Assembly (NCBI GenBank): GCA_040755915.1
Contig: JBFLWM010000025.1
Location: 1-64,000, forward strand
DNA from: Sulfurivermis sp040755915
GTDB lineage: Bacteria > Pseudomonadota > Gammaproteobacteria > Thiohalomonadales > Thiohalomonadaceae
Direction of reading: 5' to 3'
Length of the DNA: 64,000 nucleotides
The position numbers and the translations under genes were made by a program. Numbering within the stretch: position 1 is the first letter of the stretch; the number at the start of each line of letters is the position of its first letter. This document shows positions 7,111-15,740 of this stretch, one piece after another. The notes beneath the pieces are model-generated. The model was not told the origin of the DNA. It worked only from the letters and a program-made list of their open reading frames with translations, and made no database searches.

Positions 7111-10002
7111 TCAACCCTTCTTCTGGAACTTGCCCGCGAAATAGTTCTGCCACGGCCGGCGCGGCGGGGTGCCCGGCGCGGACGGCATCGCATCGAACTG
7201 CGGGAAGGTTTCCTTCGGTTCATCATCGCCGGCCTTGTAGACGCGCACGCGCACGTCGTACCAGGCGGCCTGGCCGGTGACCGGATCGGAGTTGGAAACG
7301 TGGTCGCCGGCGTCGTGCGGCGGCAGCTCCTCGCTGATCACGTGGTTGAGCAGGAAGCCCTGCTTGGACTCGTTGGCCATCGGGTCCAGGTTCCAGGCGC
7401 CGGCGGCCTTGCCGATGGCGTTCCAGGTCCACACCGTGCCCGGCTCCACCGCCTCGGAGAACTTGCTGATGCAGCGCACCTTGCCCCACTGCGATTCCAC
7501 CCATACCCAGTCGCCGTCATCGAAGCCGGCGGCGGCGCCGACGGACGGGTGCACGTAGAGGTGGTTGTAGGTGTGGATCTGGCGCAGCCAGGCGTTCTGG
7601 CTGTCCCACGAGTGGTACATGGCCATCGGACGCTGGGTCACCGCGTTGAGCGGGTACTTGTGCTTGTCGGACAGCTGCGACTCCAGCGGCTCGTAGAAGA
7701 ACGGCAGCGGATCGAAGAAGGCCTCGACGCGCTTGCGCAGGTGCTCCGGCGGCTGGCGGCCGTTGGTCTTGCCCTGGGCGGCGAGGCGGAACTTCTGCAG
7801 CACCTCGGAGTAGATGTGGCAGTTGATCGGCTCGGCGTAGCGGGTCATGGCGTTGGACTGCGCCCACTGCAGGTAGCCCTGGTTCCAGTTGCGCATGTAC
7901 TGGTAGGACTTGGGCATCTCGTAGTGGAACACGCAGTTGTTCTTCTCGTACATCTTCCACTGGTTCGGGTTGGGCTCGCCGCGCATGTGCTTCTCGCCGC
8001 CCTTGCCGCGCCAGCCGGCGAGGAAGCCGATGCCGGAACCGGGGGCGGTCTCGAAGTTCGTGATGAAGTCCGGGTAGTCGCGGTACTTGCGCTTGCCGGC
8101 GGCGTCGGTGAAGGCCGGCAGCTTGAGGCGCGAGCCGATCTCGATGAGCACTTCCTGGAACGGCTTGCACTGGCCGGTGGGCGGCAGCACGGGGATGCGC
8201 ACCGAGTCCACCGGGCCGTCGAACTCGGAGATTGGGCGGTCCAGCATGGACATCACGTCGTGGCGTTCCAGATAGGTGGTATCCGGCAGCACCAGGTCGG
8301 CGAAGGCCACCATCTCCGACTGGAAGGCGTCGGCAACGATCAGGAACGGGATCTTGTACTCGCCGGTCTCGTCCTTGTCGTTGAGCATCTTGCGCACCTG
8401 CTCGGCGTTCATGGTGGAGTTCCACGACATGTTGGCCATGAAGATCAGCAGGGTGTCGATCTTGTACGGGTCGCCGCGCCAGGCATTGGTGATGGCGTTG
8501 TGCATCAGGCCGTGCACCGACAGCGGGTATTCCCAGGAGAAGCCCTTGTCCAGGCGCACCGGGCCGCCCTTTTCGTCGACGAACAGGTCGTCCGGGTCCG
8601 CCGGCCAGCCCAGCGGCATGCCGTTCAGCGGAGTGTTGGGCTGCACGTCCTCGGGCTTGGTCGGGGTCTTCGGGCAGGGCGGGATCGGGCGCGGGAACGG
8701 CGCCTTGTGGCGGAAGCCGCCCGGACGGTCGATGGTGCCCAGGATGGTCATCAGGATGCCGAGGGCACGGATGGTCTGGAAGCCGTTGGAGTGGGCGGCC
8801 AGGCCGCGCATGGCGTGGAAGGCCACCGGGTTGCCGGTGACGGACTTGTGCTCGTTCTCCCACACGTCGGTCCAGGCGATGGGCAGCTCGATCTTCTCGT
8901 CGCGGGCGGTGATGCCCATCTCGTGGGCCAGGCGGCGGATCGTCGCGGCCGGGATGCCGGTGATGTCGGCGGCCCATTCCGGGGTGTACTGCTCGACGCG
9001 CTCCTTCAAGAGCTGGAAGGACGGCTTGACCGGGGTCCCGTCGGACAGCTTGAACTCGCCCAGCAGGCGCGGGTCGGCGCCCGGGGTGTGGGTGGAGATG
9101 GGCTTGTTCAGCTCGCGGTCCCACCACAGCTTGTTCTGCGGGTCGAAGCAGCCTTCCTCGGGCGGGACCTCGAAACGCACGAACATGCCGTATTCCGGGT
9201 CATTCGGGTTCAGGTTCACCAGCTCGGCGGCGTTGGAGTACTGGGTGATGAAGTCGCGGTCGTACAGGCCCTGCTTGATGATTTCGTGGATCAGGGCCAG
9301 CAGCAGGGCGCCGTCGGTGCCCGGCTTGATGGGGACCCATTCGTCGGCGATGGCCGAGTAGCCGGTGCGCACCGGGTTGATGGAGATGAAGCGGCCGCCG
9401 TTGCGCTTGAACTTGGCCAGTTCGATCTTCATCGGGTTGGAGTGGTGGTCCTCGGCGGTGCCGATCATCACGAACAGCTTGGCGCGCTCCAGGTCCGGGC
9501 CGCCGAACTCCCAGAAGGAGCCGCCGATGGTGTAGATCATGCCGGCGGCCATGTTGACCGAGCAGAAGCCGCCGTGGGCGGCGTAGTTCGGGGTGCCGAA
9601 CTGCTTGGCGAACAGGCCGGTCAGGGCCTGCATCTGGTCGCGGCCGGTGAACAGGGCGAACTTCTTCGGGTCGGTGGCGCGGATGTGGGCCAGGCGCTCC
9701 TCGATGGTGGCAAAGGCCTCTTCCCAGGAGATCGGCTCGAATTCCCCGGCGCCGCGCTCGGCCCCGGCCTTGCGCTTCAGCGGCTGGGTCAGGCGTGCCG
9801 GCGAGTACTGCTTCATGATGCCGGAGCTGCCCTTGGCGCAGATCACGCCCTTGTTCAGCGGATGGGCAGGGTTGCCCTGGATATAGCGCACCTCGCCGTC
9901 ACGCAGGGTGACGCGGATACCGCAGCGGCACGCGCACATGTAGCACGTGGTGTTCTTTACTTCGACGCGGCCGCTGGCCGCCTTGTTGGGGGACTCACTC
10001 AT
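7111..10002 (-). CDS. soeA: SoeA, molybdopterin subunit of sulfite dehydrogenase
   Basis: A 963-residue bis-MGD molybdoenzyme catalytic subunit. In purple and colourless sulfur bacteria SoeA oxidises sulfite to sulfate in the cytoplasm. The N-terminus lacks a Tat signal and has a [4Fe-4S] motif C20-x2-C23-x3-C27...C55. Long stretches match the molybdopterin oxidoreductase and dinucleotide-binding domains (e.g. HSNGFQTIRALGILMTILG, and a C-terminal VWVESQWGKVR). The frame is intact. It heads soeABC, divergent from aprBA, so both sulfite-oxidising routes may share regulation. A polysulfide or thiosulfate reductase role is the alternative from sequence family alone. Confidence 0.88.
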   Translation of the reverse strand: MSESPNKAASGRVEVKNTTCYMCACRCGIRVTLRDGEVRYIQGNPAHPLNKGVICAKGSSGIMKQYSPARLTQPLKRKAGAERGAGEFEPISWEEAFATIEERLAHIRATDPKKFALFTGRDQMQALTGLFAKQFGTPNYAAHGGFCSVNMAAGMIYTIGGSFWEFGGPDLERAKLFVMIGTAEDHHSNPMKIELAKFKRNGGRFISINPVRTGYSAIADEWVPIKPGTDGALLLALIHEIIKQGLYDRDFITQYSNAAELVNLNPNDPEYGMFVRFEVPPEEGCFDPQNKLWWDRELNKPISTHTPGADPRLLGEFKLSDGTPVKPSFQLLKERVEQYTPEWAADITGIPAATIRRLAHEMGITARDEKIELPIAWTDVWENEHKSVTGNPVAFHAMRGLAAHSNGFQTIRALGILMTILGTIDRPGGFRHKAPFPRPIPPCPKTPTKPEDVQPNTPLNGMPLGWPADPDDLFVDEKGGPVRLDKGFSWEYPLSVHGLMHNAITNAWRGDPYKIDTLLIFMANMSWNSTMNAEQVRKMLNDKDETGEYKIPFLIVADAFQSEMVAFADLVLPDTTYLERHDVMSMLDRPISEFDGPVDSVRIPVLPPTGQCKPFQEVLIEIGSRLKLPAFTDAAGKRKYRDYPDFITNFETAPGSGIGFLAGWRGKGGEKHMRGEPNPNQWKMYEKNNCVFHYEMPKSYQYMRNWNQGYLQWAQSNAMTRYAEPINCHIYSEVLQKFRLAAQGKTNGRQPPEHLRKRVEAFFDPLPFFYEPLESQLSDKHKYPLNAVTQRPMAMYHSWDSQNAWLRQIHTYNHLYVHPSVGAAAGFDDGDWVWVESQWGKVRCISKFSEAVEPGTVWTWNAIGKAAGAWNLDPMANESKQGFLLNHVISEELPPHDAGDHVSNSDPVTGQAAWYDVRVRVYKAGDDEPKETFPQFDAMPSAPGTPPRRPWQNYFAGKFQKKG

Positions 10003-10480
10003 AGTGTCACTCGCGCTGAAGTTAAATACCGGCCGGAAAACAAGAGGCCCGCGGTATACTGCCTGCGCGGACCTCGTGGCTTGTCCTTTGGACTTATTAG
10101 AATGGGTCTAACAAAATATCACTTTTTTCTAATATATCAAAACCCGACTGTCTCATTATACCTCCCTAAATGTAGCCCCTCCCCCCGCGATCTATCCCAT
10201 TGGGAATAGAAAAACAGGCATTTGGCAAACAATAAAGGCCACTTATGCCAGCGAAAGATAGTTCTGTTTGGCACCCCCCGGCTAGCCGAGTAAGGTAGCG
10301 GTCCCTAGGACTGGATGGTTCCGTTTTGGGTGTCGCGCAACACGCACCGCGTGCGGCCGGGGCGCGACAGGAGCCTGTACCAGCAGTTGCTTGCGGAGCG
10401 CTCGGCGAGCGCCCCAACGACTGGATGCCGCGTCGCGGTGTGGATTCTTAACTGCAGTTAACACATAAGGAGCACAACAA
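10003..10480 (+). promoter_or_regulatory. soeABC/aprBA divergent intergenic region
   Basis: A 478-bp gap with no credible gene. The left part (10080-10160) is AT-rich and holds the inverted repeat TTAGAATGGGTCTAA (about 10098-10112), a possible regulator site. A weak sigma70-like promoter for aprBA is TTGGCA (10222-10227), 16 bases, TATGCC (10244-10249). From there about 230 bases of GC-rich leader precede aprB, with a stem TGTCGCGC/GCGCGACA (10331-10338/10362-10369), an inner GCAC-CGC-GTGC hairpin, a GGAGCGCTC/GAGCGCCCC stem near 10395-10415 and the word GACTGGATG twice (10309 and 10419). Confidence 0.5.
10448..10461. promoter_or_regulatory. Perfect 14-bp palindrome before aprB
   Basis: TTAACTGCAGTTAA is a perfect palindrome ending six bases before the AAGGAG ribosome-binding site of aprB. 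It could be an operator or an RNA element overlapping the translation start region. Confidence 0.4.
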
Positions 10481-10954
10481 ATGCCGACATTTGTACGTAC
10501 CGACAAATGCGATGGCTGCAAGGGTCAGGACAAGACTGCTTGCATGTACATCTGCCCGCACGACCTCATGAAGCTGGACAAGGACGGCTCCGAGACCGGC
10601 CACGCCATGCGCGCCTTCAACCAGGAGCCCGAGCAGTGCTGGGAGTGCTATTCCTGCGTGAAGATTTGCCCGCAGCAGGCCATCGAGGCCCGTCACTACG
10701 CTGACATCGTCCCGCTGGGCGGCTCCGTGCAGCCGCTGCGTGGTTCCGACTCCATCATGTGGACCATCAAGTTCCGCAACGGCACCATGAAGCGCTTCAA
10801 GTTCCCCATCCGTACCACTCCGGAAGGCTCCATCGACCCGTACGGCGGCAAGCCGGCGGCCGACATGACCAAGATTGCTGACAGTGGTTTCTTCAACCAC
10901 ATGGAGCAGAAGGGCTACCGCGCCGGCAACCCGGCCGAGCTGATCCGCAAGTAA
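10481..10954 (+). CDS. aprB: AprB, adenylylsulfate reductase beta subunit
   Basis: A 157-residue iron-sulfur protein. The first cluster uses C10, C13, C21 and C25 with the insertion KGQDKTA typical of AprB; the second uses C53, C56, C59 and C63. The C-terminal tail (residues about 90-157) wraps AprA in known structures. With AprA it interconverts APS and sulfite plus AMP; in a sulfur oxidiser it runs towards APS. It has AAGGAG seven bases before the ATG and is followed after 30 bases by aprA. Confidence 0.96.
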   Translation: MPTFVRTDKCDGCKGQDKTACMYICPHDLMKLDKDGSETGHAMRAFNQEPEQCWECYSCVKICPQQAIEARHYADIVPLGGSVQPLRGSDSIMWTIKFRNGTMKRFKFPIRTTPEGSIDPYGGKPAADMTKIADSGFFNHMEQKGYRAGNPAELIRK

Positions 10955-10984
10955 TTACGGACCTGACGAAATTAGGAGCAAACA

Positions 10985-12997
10985 ATGGCTGGTGAATTTG
11001 GTAATCCGGAAGTAGTACAGGAAGAGGTGGACGTCCTCCTCATCGGTGGCGGTATGGCCTGTTGCGGCGCCGCTTACGAAATCATGCCGTGGGCCAAGGC
11101 TGCTGAAGCCAAGCTGGGCCGCGAGTTCAAGATCAAGCTGGTCGACAAGGCCGCCATGGACCGTTCCGGTGCCGTGGCTCAGGGTCTGTCCGCCATCAAC
11201 ACCTACATCGGTTCCGAGCAGGACCCGGCGGACTATGCCCGCATGGTCTCCAACGACCTGATGGGTATCACCCGTGACGACCTGGCCTACGACCTGGGCC
11301 GCCACGTCGACGAGTCCGTGCACCTGTTCGAGGAGTGGGGCCTGCCCATCTGGAAGACCGACGAGAACGGCGAGCGTCACGACGGCTCCAAGGGCCTGCC
11401 CGCGCTGAAGGACGGCGGCAAGCCCGTGCGTTCCGGCAAGTGGCAGATCATGATCAACGGCGAATCCTACAAGTGGATCGTCGCTGAAGCCGCCAAGAAG
11501 GCCATCGGTTCCGAGCGTATCGCCGAGCGCGTCTTCATCGTCAAGCTGGTCAACGACAAGAACGACAAGGGCCGCGTTGCCGGCGCCGTCGGCTTCTCCA
11601 CCCGCGACCACAAGCTGTTCATCTACAAGGCCAAGGCCATCCTGCTGGCCGCCGGCGGCTGCGTGAACATCTTCCGTCCGCGTTCCGTGGGTGAAGGCAC
11701 CGGCCGTGCCTGGTACCCGGTGTGGAACTCCGGTTCCACCTACTCCATGGCTGCCGAGGCTGGTGCCGAGCTAACCATGATGGAAAACCGCTTCGTTCCC
11801 GCCCGCTTCAAGGACGGTTACGGCCCGGTAGGCGCCTGGTTCCTGCTGTTCAAGTCCCAGGCCACCAACGCCACCGGCGAAGTGTACATGGTCAAGAACA
11901 AGGAACTGCTGAACGACTACCCGCCGTACGGCCAGGCTGCCGTTCCCGCTTCCTGCCTGCGTAACCACCTGATGCTGAAGGAAATGCAGGAAGGCCGTGG
12001 TCCGATCTGGATGGACACCGTGACCGCCCTCGCCAAGCTGCGTGACACCCTGTCGCCGCGCGAAGTGAAGCATCTGGAAGCCGAGGCCTGGGAAGACTTC
12101 CTGGACATGTGCGTCGGCCAGTGCGGTATCTGGGTTGGTGAGAACGTCGAGCCGGAGAAGAAGAACTCCGAGCTGATGCCGACCGAGCCGTACCTGCTGG
12201 GTTCCCACTCCGGCTGCTGCGGTATCTGGACCTCCGGTCCGACCGACGTCGGTGCTCCCACCGACGAGGCGCTGGCTGGCGTGCCCGACCACCTGCCGAA
12301 GGGCTGGAACTGGGGCTACCGCGGCATGACCACCGTCAAGGGTCTGTTCACCGCCGGTGACGGCGTGGGCGCCTCCGGTCACAAGTTCTCCTCCGGCTCC
12401 CATGCCGAAGGCCGCATGGCTGCCAAGGCCATGGTCCAGTACGTGCTGGACAACAAGGACTGGAACCCCGAGCTGGACACCTCCGTGGACGAGCTGGTGG
12501 AAGAGATCTACCGTCCGGTACGCACCTACCTGCAGTACAAGGACTACACCACCGCCATCGACGTCAACCCCAACTACATCACTCCGAAGATGCTGCAGTT
12601 CCGTCTGCAGAAGATCATGGACGAGTACGTTGCGGGCGTGGCCACCTACTACAAGACCAACGAGCACATGCTGAAGGTTGCGTCTGAGAAGCTGGACATG
12701 CTGAAGGAAGACGCGCTGAAGATGCGTGCCAAGGACCTCCACGAACTGCTGCGTGCGTGGGAGAACTACCACCGCATCCTGACCGCGGAAGCTCACATGA
12801 AGCACATCCAGTTCCGTGAAGAATCCCGTTACCCGGGCTTCTACTACCGCATGGACAAGAACTTTGTCGATGAGGAGAACTGGCACTGCTTCGTGAACTC
12901 CATCTATGACAAGAACACCAAGCAGTGGACCGTGTTCAAGCGCGCCCACGTGGACCTGGTGGACAAGTCCAAGCTGTTCAAGGCGGCTGCTCACTAA
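10985..12997 (+). CDS. aprA: AprA, adenylylsulfate reductase alpha subunit
   Basis: A 670-residue FAD enzyme. The N-terminus holds the FAD-binding motif LLIGGGMACCGAAYE, followed by DRSGAVAQGLSAINTY; the central ENRFVPARFKDGYGPVG and HSGCCGIW segments are characteristic of AprA near its active site, and GLFTAGDGVGASGHKFSSG is the second FAD-contacting stretch. Length and domain order match family members. aprBA form a two-gene operon with ribosome-binding site TTAGGAGC before aprA and a strong terminator after it. Its electron partner here is probably the QmoAB-HdrCB complex encoded 14 kb downstream; no aprM is nearby. Confidence 0.97.
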   Translation: MAGEFGNPEVVQEEVDVLLIGGGMACCGAAYEIMPWAKAAEAKLGREFKIKLVDKAAMDRSGAVAQGLSAINTYIGSEQDPADYARMVSNDLMGITRDDLAYDLGRHVDESVHLFEEWGLPIWKTDENGERHDGSKGLPALKDGGKPVRSGKWQIMINGESYKWIVAEAAKKAIGSERIAERVFIVKLVNDKNDKGRVAGAVGFSTRDHKLFIYKAKAILLAAGGCVNIFRPRSVGEGTGRAWYPVWNSGSTYSMAAEAGAELTMMENRFVPARFKDGYGPVGAWFLLFKSQATNATGEVYMVKNKELLNDYPPYGQAAVPASCLRNHLMLKEMQEGRGPIWMDTVTALAKLRDTLSPREVKHLEAEAWEDFLDMCVGQCGIWVGENVEPEKKNSELMPTEPYLLGSHSGCCGIWTSGPTDVGAPTDEALAGVPDHLPKGWNWGYRGMTTVKGLFTAGDGVGASGHKFSSGSHAEGRMAAKAMVQYVLDNKDWNPELDTSVDELVEEIYRPVRTYLQYKDYTTAIDVNPNYITPKMLQFRLQKIMDEYVAGVATYYKTNEHMLKVASEKLDMLKEDALKMRAKDLHELLRAWENYHRILTAEAHMKHIQFREESRYPGFYYRMDKNFVDEENWHCFVNSIYDKNTKQWTVFKRAHVDLVDKSKLFKAAAH

Positions 12998-13025
12998 GAG
13001 CCGGCTGGCAGTAGATGGAACTACG

Positions 13026-13057
13026 AACCGGGCGCCGCAAGGCGCCCGGTTTGTTTT
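13026..13057 (+). terminator. Rho-independent terminator of aprBA
   Basis: The perfect stem ACCGGGCGCC-GCAA-GGCGCCCGGT is followed by TTGTTTTC, 29 bases after the aprA stop. Confidence 0.92.
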
Positions 13058-13080
13058 CAGGGGGTGTATGTGCCGGTCTC

Positions 13081-13152
13081 GTAGGAGCGAATCGTATTCG
13101 CGACCTGTGGGGCTTCGTTGGCCGCCGCTTCGCGAATACGATTCGCTCCTAC
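13081..13152. repeat. 72-bp GTAGGAGCG palindromic repeat
   Basis: GTAGGAGCGAATCGTATTCG at the left end is mirrored by CGAATACGATTCGCTCCTAC at the right end, with a variable centre. A second copy of identical length is at 17749-17820. It is a REP/BIME-like dispersed element. Confidence 0.85.
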
Positions 13153-13244
13153 CCCTGTTTTTACGGCCTATCCAATCGGTAGGGTGGCGCCGGGGCCGCC
13201 GCATTAGTATCCTTGCCCGGCTGTTTCATAGAGGTGATGTACCC

Positions 13245-14132
13245 ATGGCTGATACCCCGTTTACCGAATCCCCGTTTCCCACCAGTCCGGTGATGCCCAA
13301 GCTGTACGATGGCAACAAGACCATCAGCTTCAGCTGCCACAAGGGCATAGGCTGCTGGAATGCCTGTTGCGCCAATATCGATATCACGCTGACGCCCTAT
13401 GACGTGCTGCGCCTGAAGACGCGCCTCGGCATCAGCTCCAGCGATTTCCTGCGCCAGTACACCGTCCCGTTCGAGCTGGAAAAGGACGGCATCGCCGGCG
13501 TCAAGTTCAAGCCGGTGGAGAATGGCAGCGCCTGCCAGTTCATGCGCCCGGAAGGCTGCTCGGTGTACGAGGATCGCCCCACCGCCTGCCGCTACTACCC
13601 GGTGGCGCTGATCGCCATGCGCAAGCAGGACGAATACACCGATACCAGCTCCTACGCCCTGGTGAAGGAGCCGCACTGCAAGGGACACGAGGTCGATCGT
13701 CCGCTGACCATCGATGAGTATCGCAAGGAGCAGGGCGTCGCCGAGTACGACGAGCAGTCGCGCGGCTGGCGCCAGCTGATCCTGAAGAAGATGTCCTCCG
13801 GCCCGACCATCGGCAAGCCGTCGCTGCGCAGCCGCCAGCTGTATTTCATGGCCTGCTACGACGTGGACCTGTTCCGCGAGTTCGTGCGCTCCGAAGGGTT
13901 CCAGAACTCCTTCGAGCTGGACGATGCCACCAACAAGCAGCTGATGGAGAATGATCTGGAGCTGATGCACTTCGGCTTCCGTTTCCTCAAGCAGGTGATG
14001 TTCGGTGAGGTCACCATCGCGGCGCGGGAAGACGCCGTGCGTGTACGCGAGCAGCGTCTGCGCGAGCTGCAGGAGATGCAGATCAAGCGCCGCGTCTACG
14101 ATCCGGCGGACGAAGTGCTGGAATTCATCTGA
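13245..14132 (+). CDS. YkgJ-family zinc/iron-chelating cysteine-cluster protein
   Basis: A 295-residue protein with the YkgJ cysteine signature, CHKGIGCWNACC (near residues 28-39) followed by CQFMRPEGCSVYEDRPTACRYYP (CxFL...C..Y..RP..CR). The family binds a metal cluster of unknown role. The C-terminal third is a helical, charged region ending REQRLRELQEMQIKRRVYDP, likely coiled coil. The ATG at 13245 is chosen because the longer open frame upstream runs through the terminator and repeat; GAGGTG lies at a suitable distance. The hemerythrin gene follows after eight bases. Confidence 0.75.
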   Translation: MADTPFTESPFPTSPVMPKLYDGNKTISFSCHKGIGCWNACCANIDITLTPYDVLRLKTRLGISSSDFLRQYTVPFELEKDGIAGVKFKPVENGSACQFMRPEGCSVYEDRPTACRYYPVALIAMRKQDEYTDTSSYALVKEPHCKGHEVDRPLTIDEYRKEQGVAEYDEQSRGWRQLILKKMSSGPTIGKPSLRSRQLYFMACYDVDLFREFVRSEGFQNSFELDDATNKQLMENDLELMHFGFRFLKQVMFGEVTIAAREDAVRVREQRLRELQEMQIKRRVYDPADEVLEFI

Positions 14133-14139
14133 CGGCACG

Positions 14140-14586
14140 ATGAAGCGCCACGCCGCCCTGCGCCAGCTCTCCAGCGATCACCACAGCGGTCTGGTGCTGG
14201 CGCGGCGGGTGGGCAAGCTGGCGGCGGACAGCGATCCGGGGGCAGCGGCGAAGAACCTGCTGACGGCCTGGCGGATGGAGATCGGCCCGCACTTCGTTGC
14301 CGAGGAAGAGTGGCTGCTGCCGCTGTTTGCGCGCTACAGCGCGCCGGACCACCCGCTGATCGTGGAGACCCTGCGCCAGCACGTGCGGATGCGCGCCCTG
14401 GTCGATGAGATCGAGGAGGGATTGGCCGCACCGTCGCTGCCCCTGTTGCAAGCCCTGGCCGATGCCCTGCGCGAGCATATCCGCTTCGAGGAAAACGATT
14501 TGTTTCCGGCCATCGAGGCGGCGCTGCCGGAGGCGCAGTTGCAGCGTCTGCTGGACCGGCAGCGGGGCACAGCAGCGGCGGACTGA
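14140..14586 (+). CDS. Hemerythrin HHE-domain protein
   Basis: A 148-residue four-helix protein. Histidine and glutamate positions fit a di-iron hemerythrin-like site: SDHHSGL (helix 1), PHFVAEEEWLLP (helix 2), LRQHVRMR (helix 3) and LREHIRFEENDLFP (helix 4). Such proteins bind O2 or NO, or repair iron-sulfur centres. It probably forms an operon with the YkgJ protein upstream. The last few codons and the stop lie inside a REP-like hairpin (14577-14644), so the extreme C-terminus is repeat-derived. Confidence 0.85.
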   Translation: MKRHAALRQLSSDHHSGLVLARRVGKLAADSDPGAAAKNLLTAWRMEIGPHFVAEEEWLLPLFARYSAPDHPLIVETLRQHVRMRALVDEIEEGLAAPSLPLLQALADALREHIRFEENDLFPAIEAALPEAQLQRLLDRQRGTAAAD

Positions 14587-14644
14587 AGTCCGCCCTACGC
14601 CGCCCGACGGTTCGCAAGATTTGCAGGGCGGGCTTCAGCCCGCC
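14577..14644. repeat. REP-like hairpin, GGGCTTCAGCCCGCC family
   Basis: GGCGGACTGAAGTCCGCCCTAC at the left is the partner of GCAGGGCGGGCTTCAGCCCGCC at the right. It overlaps the stop codon of the hemerythrin gene. Same family as 6166-6232 and 40778-40841. Confidence 0.75.
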
Positions 14645-14684
14645 AACCGGAAGAATTCAACCACGTTTGTTTGAGGAGCCAAGA

Positions 14685-14966
14685 GTGTTCAAGGTAAACG
14701 AGTATTTCGACGGCAAGGTCAAGTCCATCTCCTTCACCGAGACGGAAGGCGCCGCCACCGTCGGCGTGCTGGCGCAGGGCGAGTATGAATTCAATACCGG
14801 CAAGGCGGAGATCATGAGTATCGTCTCCGGCAAGGTATCGGTGTCGCTGCCCGGTGAGAGCGGCTGGCGCGAAGTAAACGCCGGCGAGAAGTTCAACGTG
14901 CCCGCCAACAGCAAGTTCGGCATCAAGGCGCTGGTGGAAAGCGCCTATCTGTGCCAGTTCCGTTAA
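14685..14966 (+). CDS. ppnP: PpnP, pyrimidine/purine nucleoside phosphorylase
   Basis: A 93-residue cupin of the YaiE/DUF1255 family, which splits many nucleosides with phosphate into base and ribose 1-phosphate. The sequence NEYFDGKVKSISF, a central GVLAQGEYEF, and the end ESAYLCQFR match E. coli PpnP. The GTG at 14685 is preferred to an upstream TTG at 14667 because it sits seven bases after GAGGAG and gives the usual N-terminus (MFKVNEYF). It stands alone between a repeat and a methyltransferase gene. Confidence 0.88.
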   Translation: MFKVNEYFDGKVKSISFTETEGAATVGVLAQGEYEFNTGKAEIMSIVSGKVSVSLPGESGWREVNAGEKFNVPANSKFGIKALVESAYLCQFR

Positions 14967-14991
14967 ATAACTTACGGCGCCGAGTTTCGCT

Positions 14992-15708
14992 ATGGGCTGG
15001 CTGAAGGACTATGTCAAGAAACTCAGGTTTCACTATCGTGGGAAGGGATACCGTCTGCTCGCCGGGCATGGCGTTGAGGTAGGCGCGCTTCATCAGCCAG
15101 CCCCGGTTCCCCGCACTTGCCGGATTTCTTATGCCGACGTCATGTCGAAGTCCGAGGCAATGGTGCGGTTCCCGGAAATTCCGCCGCACAAGATCGTCGA
15201 CGTGGATTACATCGTTGACATCGATCAGCGCGGTCTATCTGATTTCGCAGATGAGTCGCTGGATTTCATCGTGTTCAATCATGTGATCGAGCATGTGGCG
15301 AATCCTGTTCATGCAGTAAAAGAATTGTTCCGGGTAGTCCGTCCCGGGGGCATGGTTGTCATTTCTGCCCCGGACAAGAACTACACCTATGACAGGAAGC
15401 GGCCGCTGACGCCGTTTGCACATCTGCTTGCCGAGTACCGGCAAGGGGTAGTAGAGGTAACGGATGAGCACTATCTCGATTTTATCCGTGCAGTGGAGCC
15501 CGGGCTGCTAAGTGGTAGTGAAGACATATTGACGCAAGAAATAAATAACCTTAGAAACAGAAGGGAGCATGCGCACGTATGGGACTCGGTCACCTTTCGT
15601 GAGTTTCTGGATAGCTCTTTCGAGTTGTTTGGCATCCGTCCGCGCTGCCTGTACGAGGTTGGCGACCGCCGGTCGCGTTTTGAATACTTCTCTGTCTGGC
15701 AGAAGTAG
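14992..15708 (+). CDS. SAM-dependent methyltransferase (type 11-like)
   Basis: A 238-residue protein. The SAM-binding glycine motif is degenerate, but VEVGALHQP near residue 28, DYIVDIDQRGLSDFADESLDFIV and NHVIEHVANPVHAVKELFRVVRPGG match the post-I, IV and V motifs of type 11 methyltransferases. Similar proteins are often encoded with glycan genes. The ATG has only a poor ribosome-binding site. Codon use in the last third is somewhat AT-richer than the neighbours. Substrate unknown. Confidence 0.65.
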   Translation: MGWLKDYVKKLRFHYRGKGYRLLAGHGVEVGALHQPAPVPRTCRISYADVMSKSEAMVRFPEIPPHKIVDVDYIVDIDQRGLSDFADESLDFIVFNHVIEHVANPVHAVKELFRVVRPGGMVVISAPDKNYTYDRKRPLTPFAHLLAEYRQGVVEVTDEHYLDFIRAVEPGLLSGSEDILTQEINNLRNRREHAHVWDSVTFREFLDSSFELFGIRPRCLYEVGDRRSRFEYFSVWQK

Positions 15709-15740
15709 GGATTGCTGTTTTGGTTGACCACAGCGAGTTG

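Noticed and set aside
7036..10209. A 1057-codon open frame on the + strand opposite soeA
   Set aside because: It is the antisense shadow of a GC-rich gene: the translation is low-complexity (Val, Gly, His, Leu, Ala), and soeA on the other strand has clear motifs.
11771..13204. A 477-codon minus-strand frame opposite aprA
   Set aside because: AprA is unambiguous, and the minus frame runs through its terminator hairpin and a repeat.
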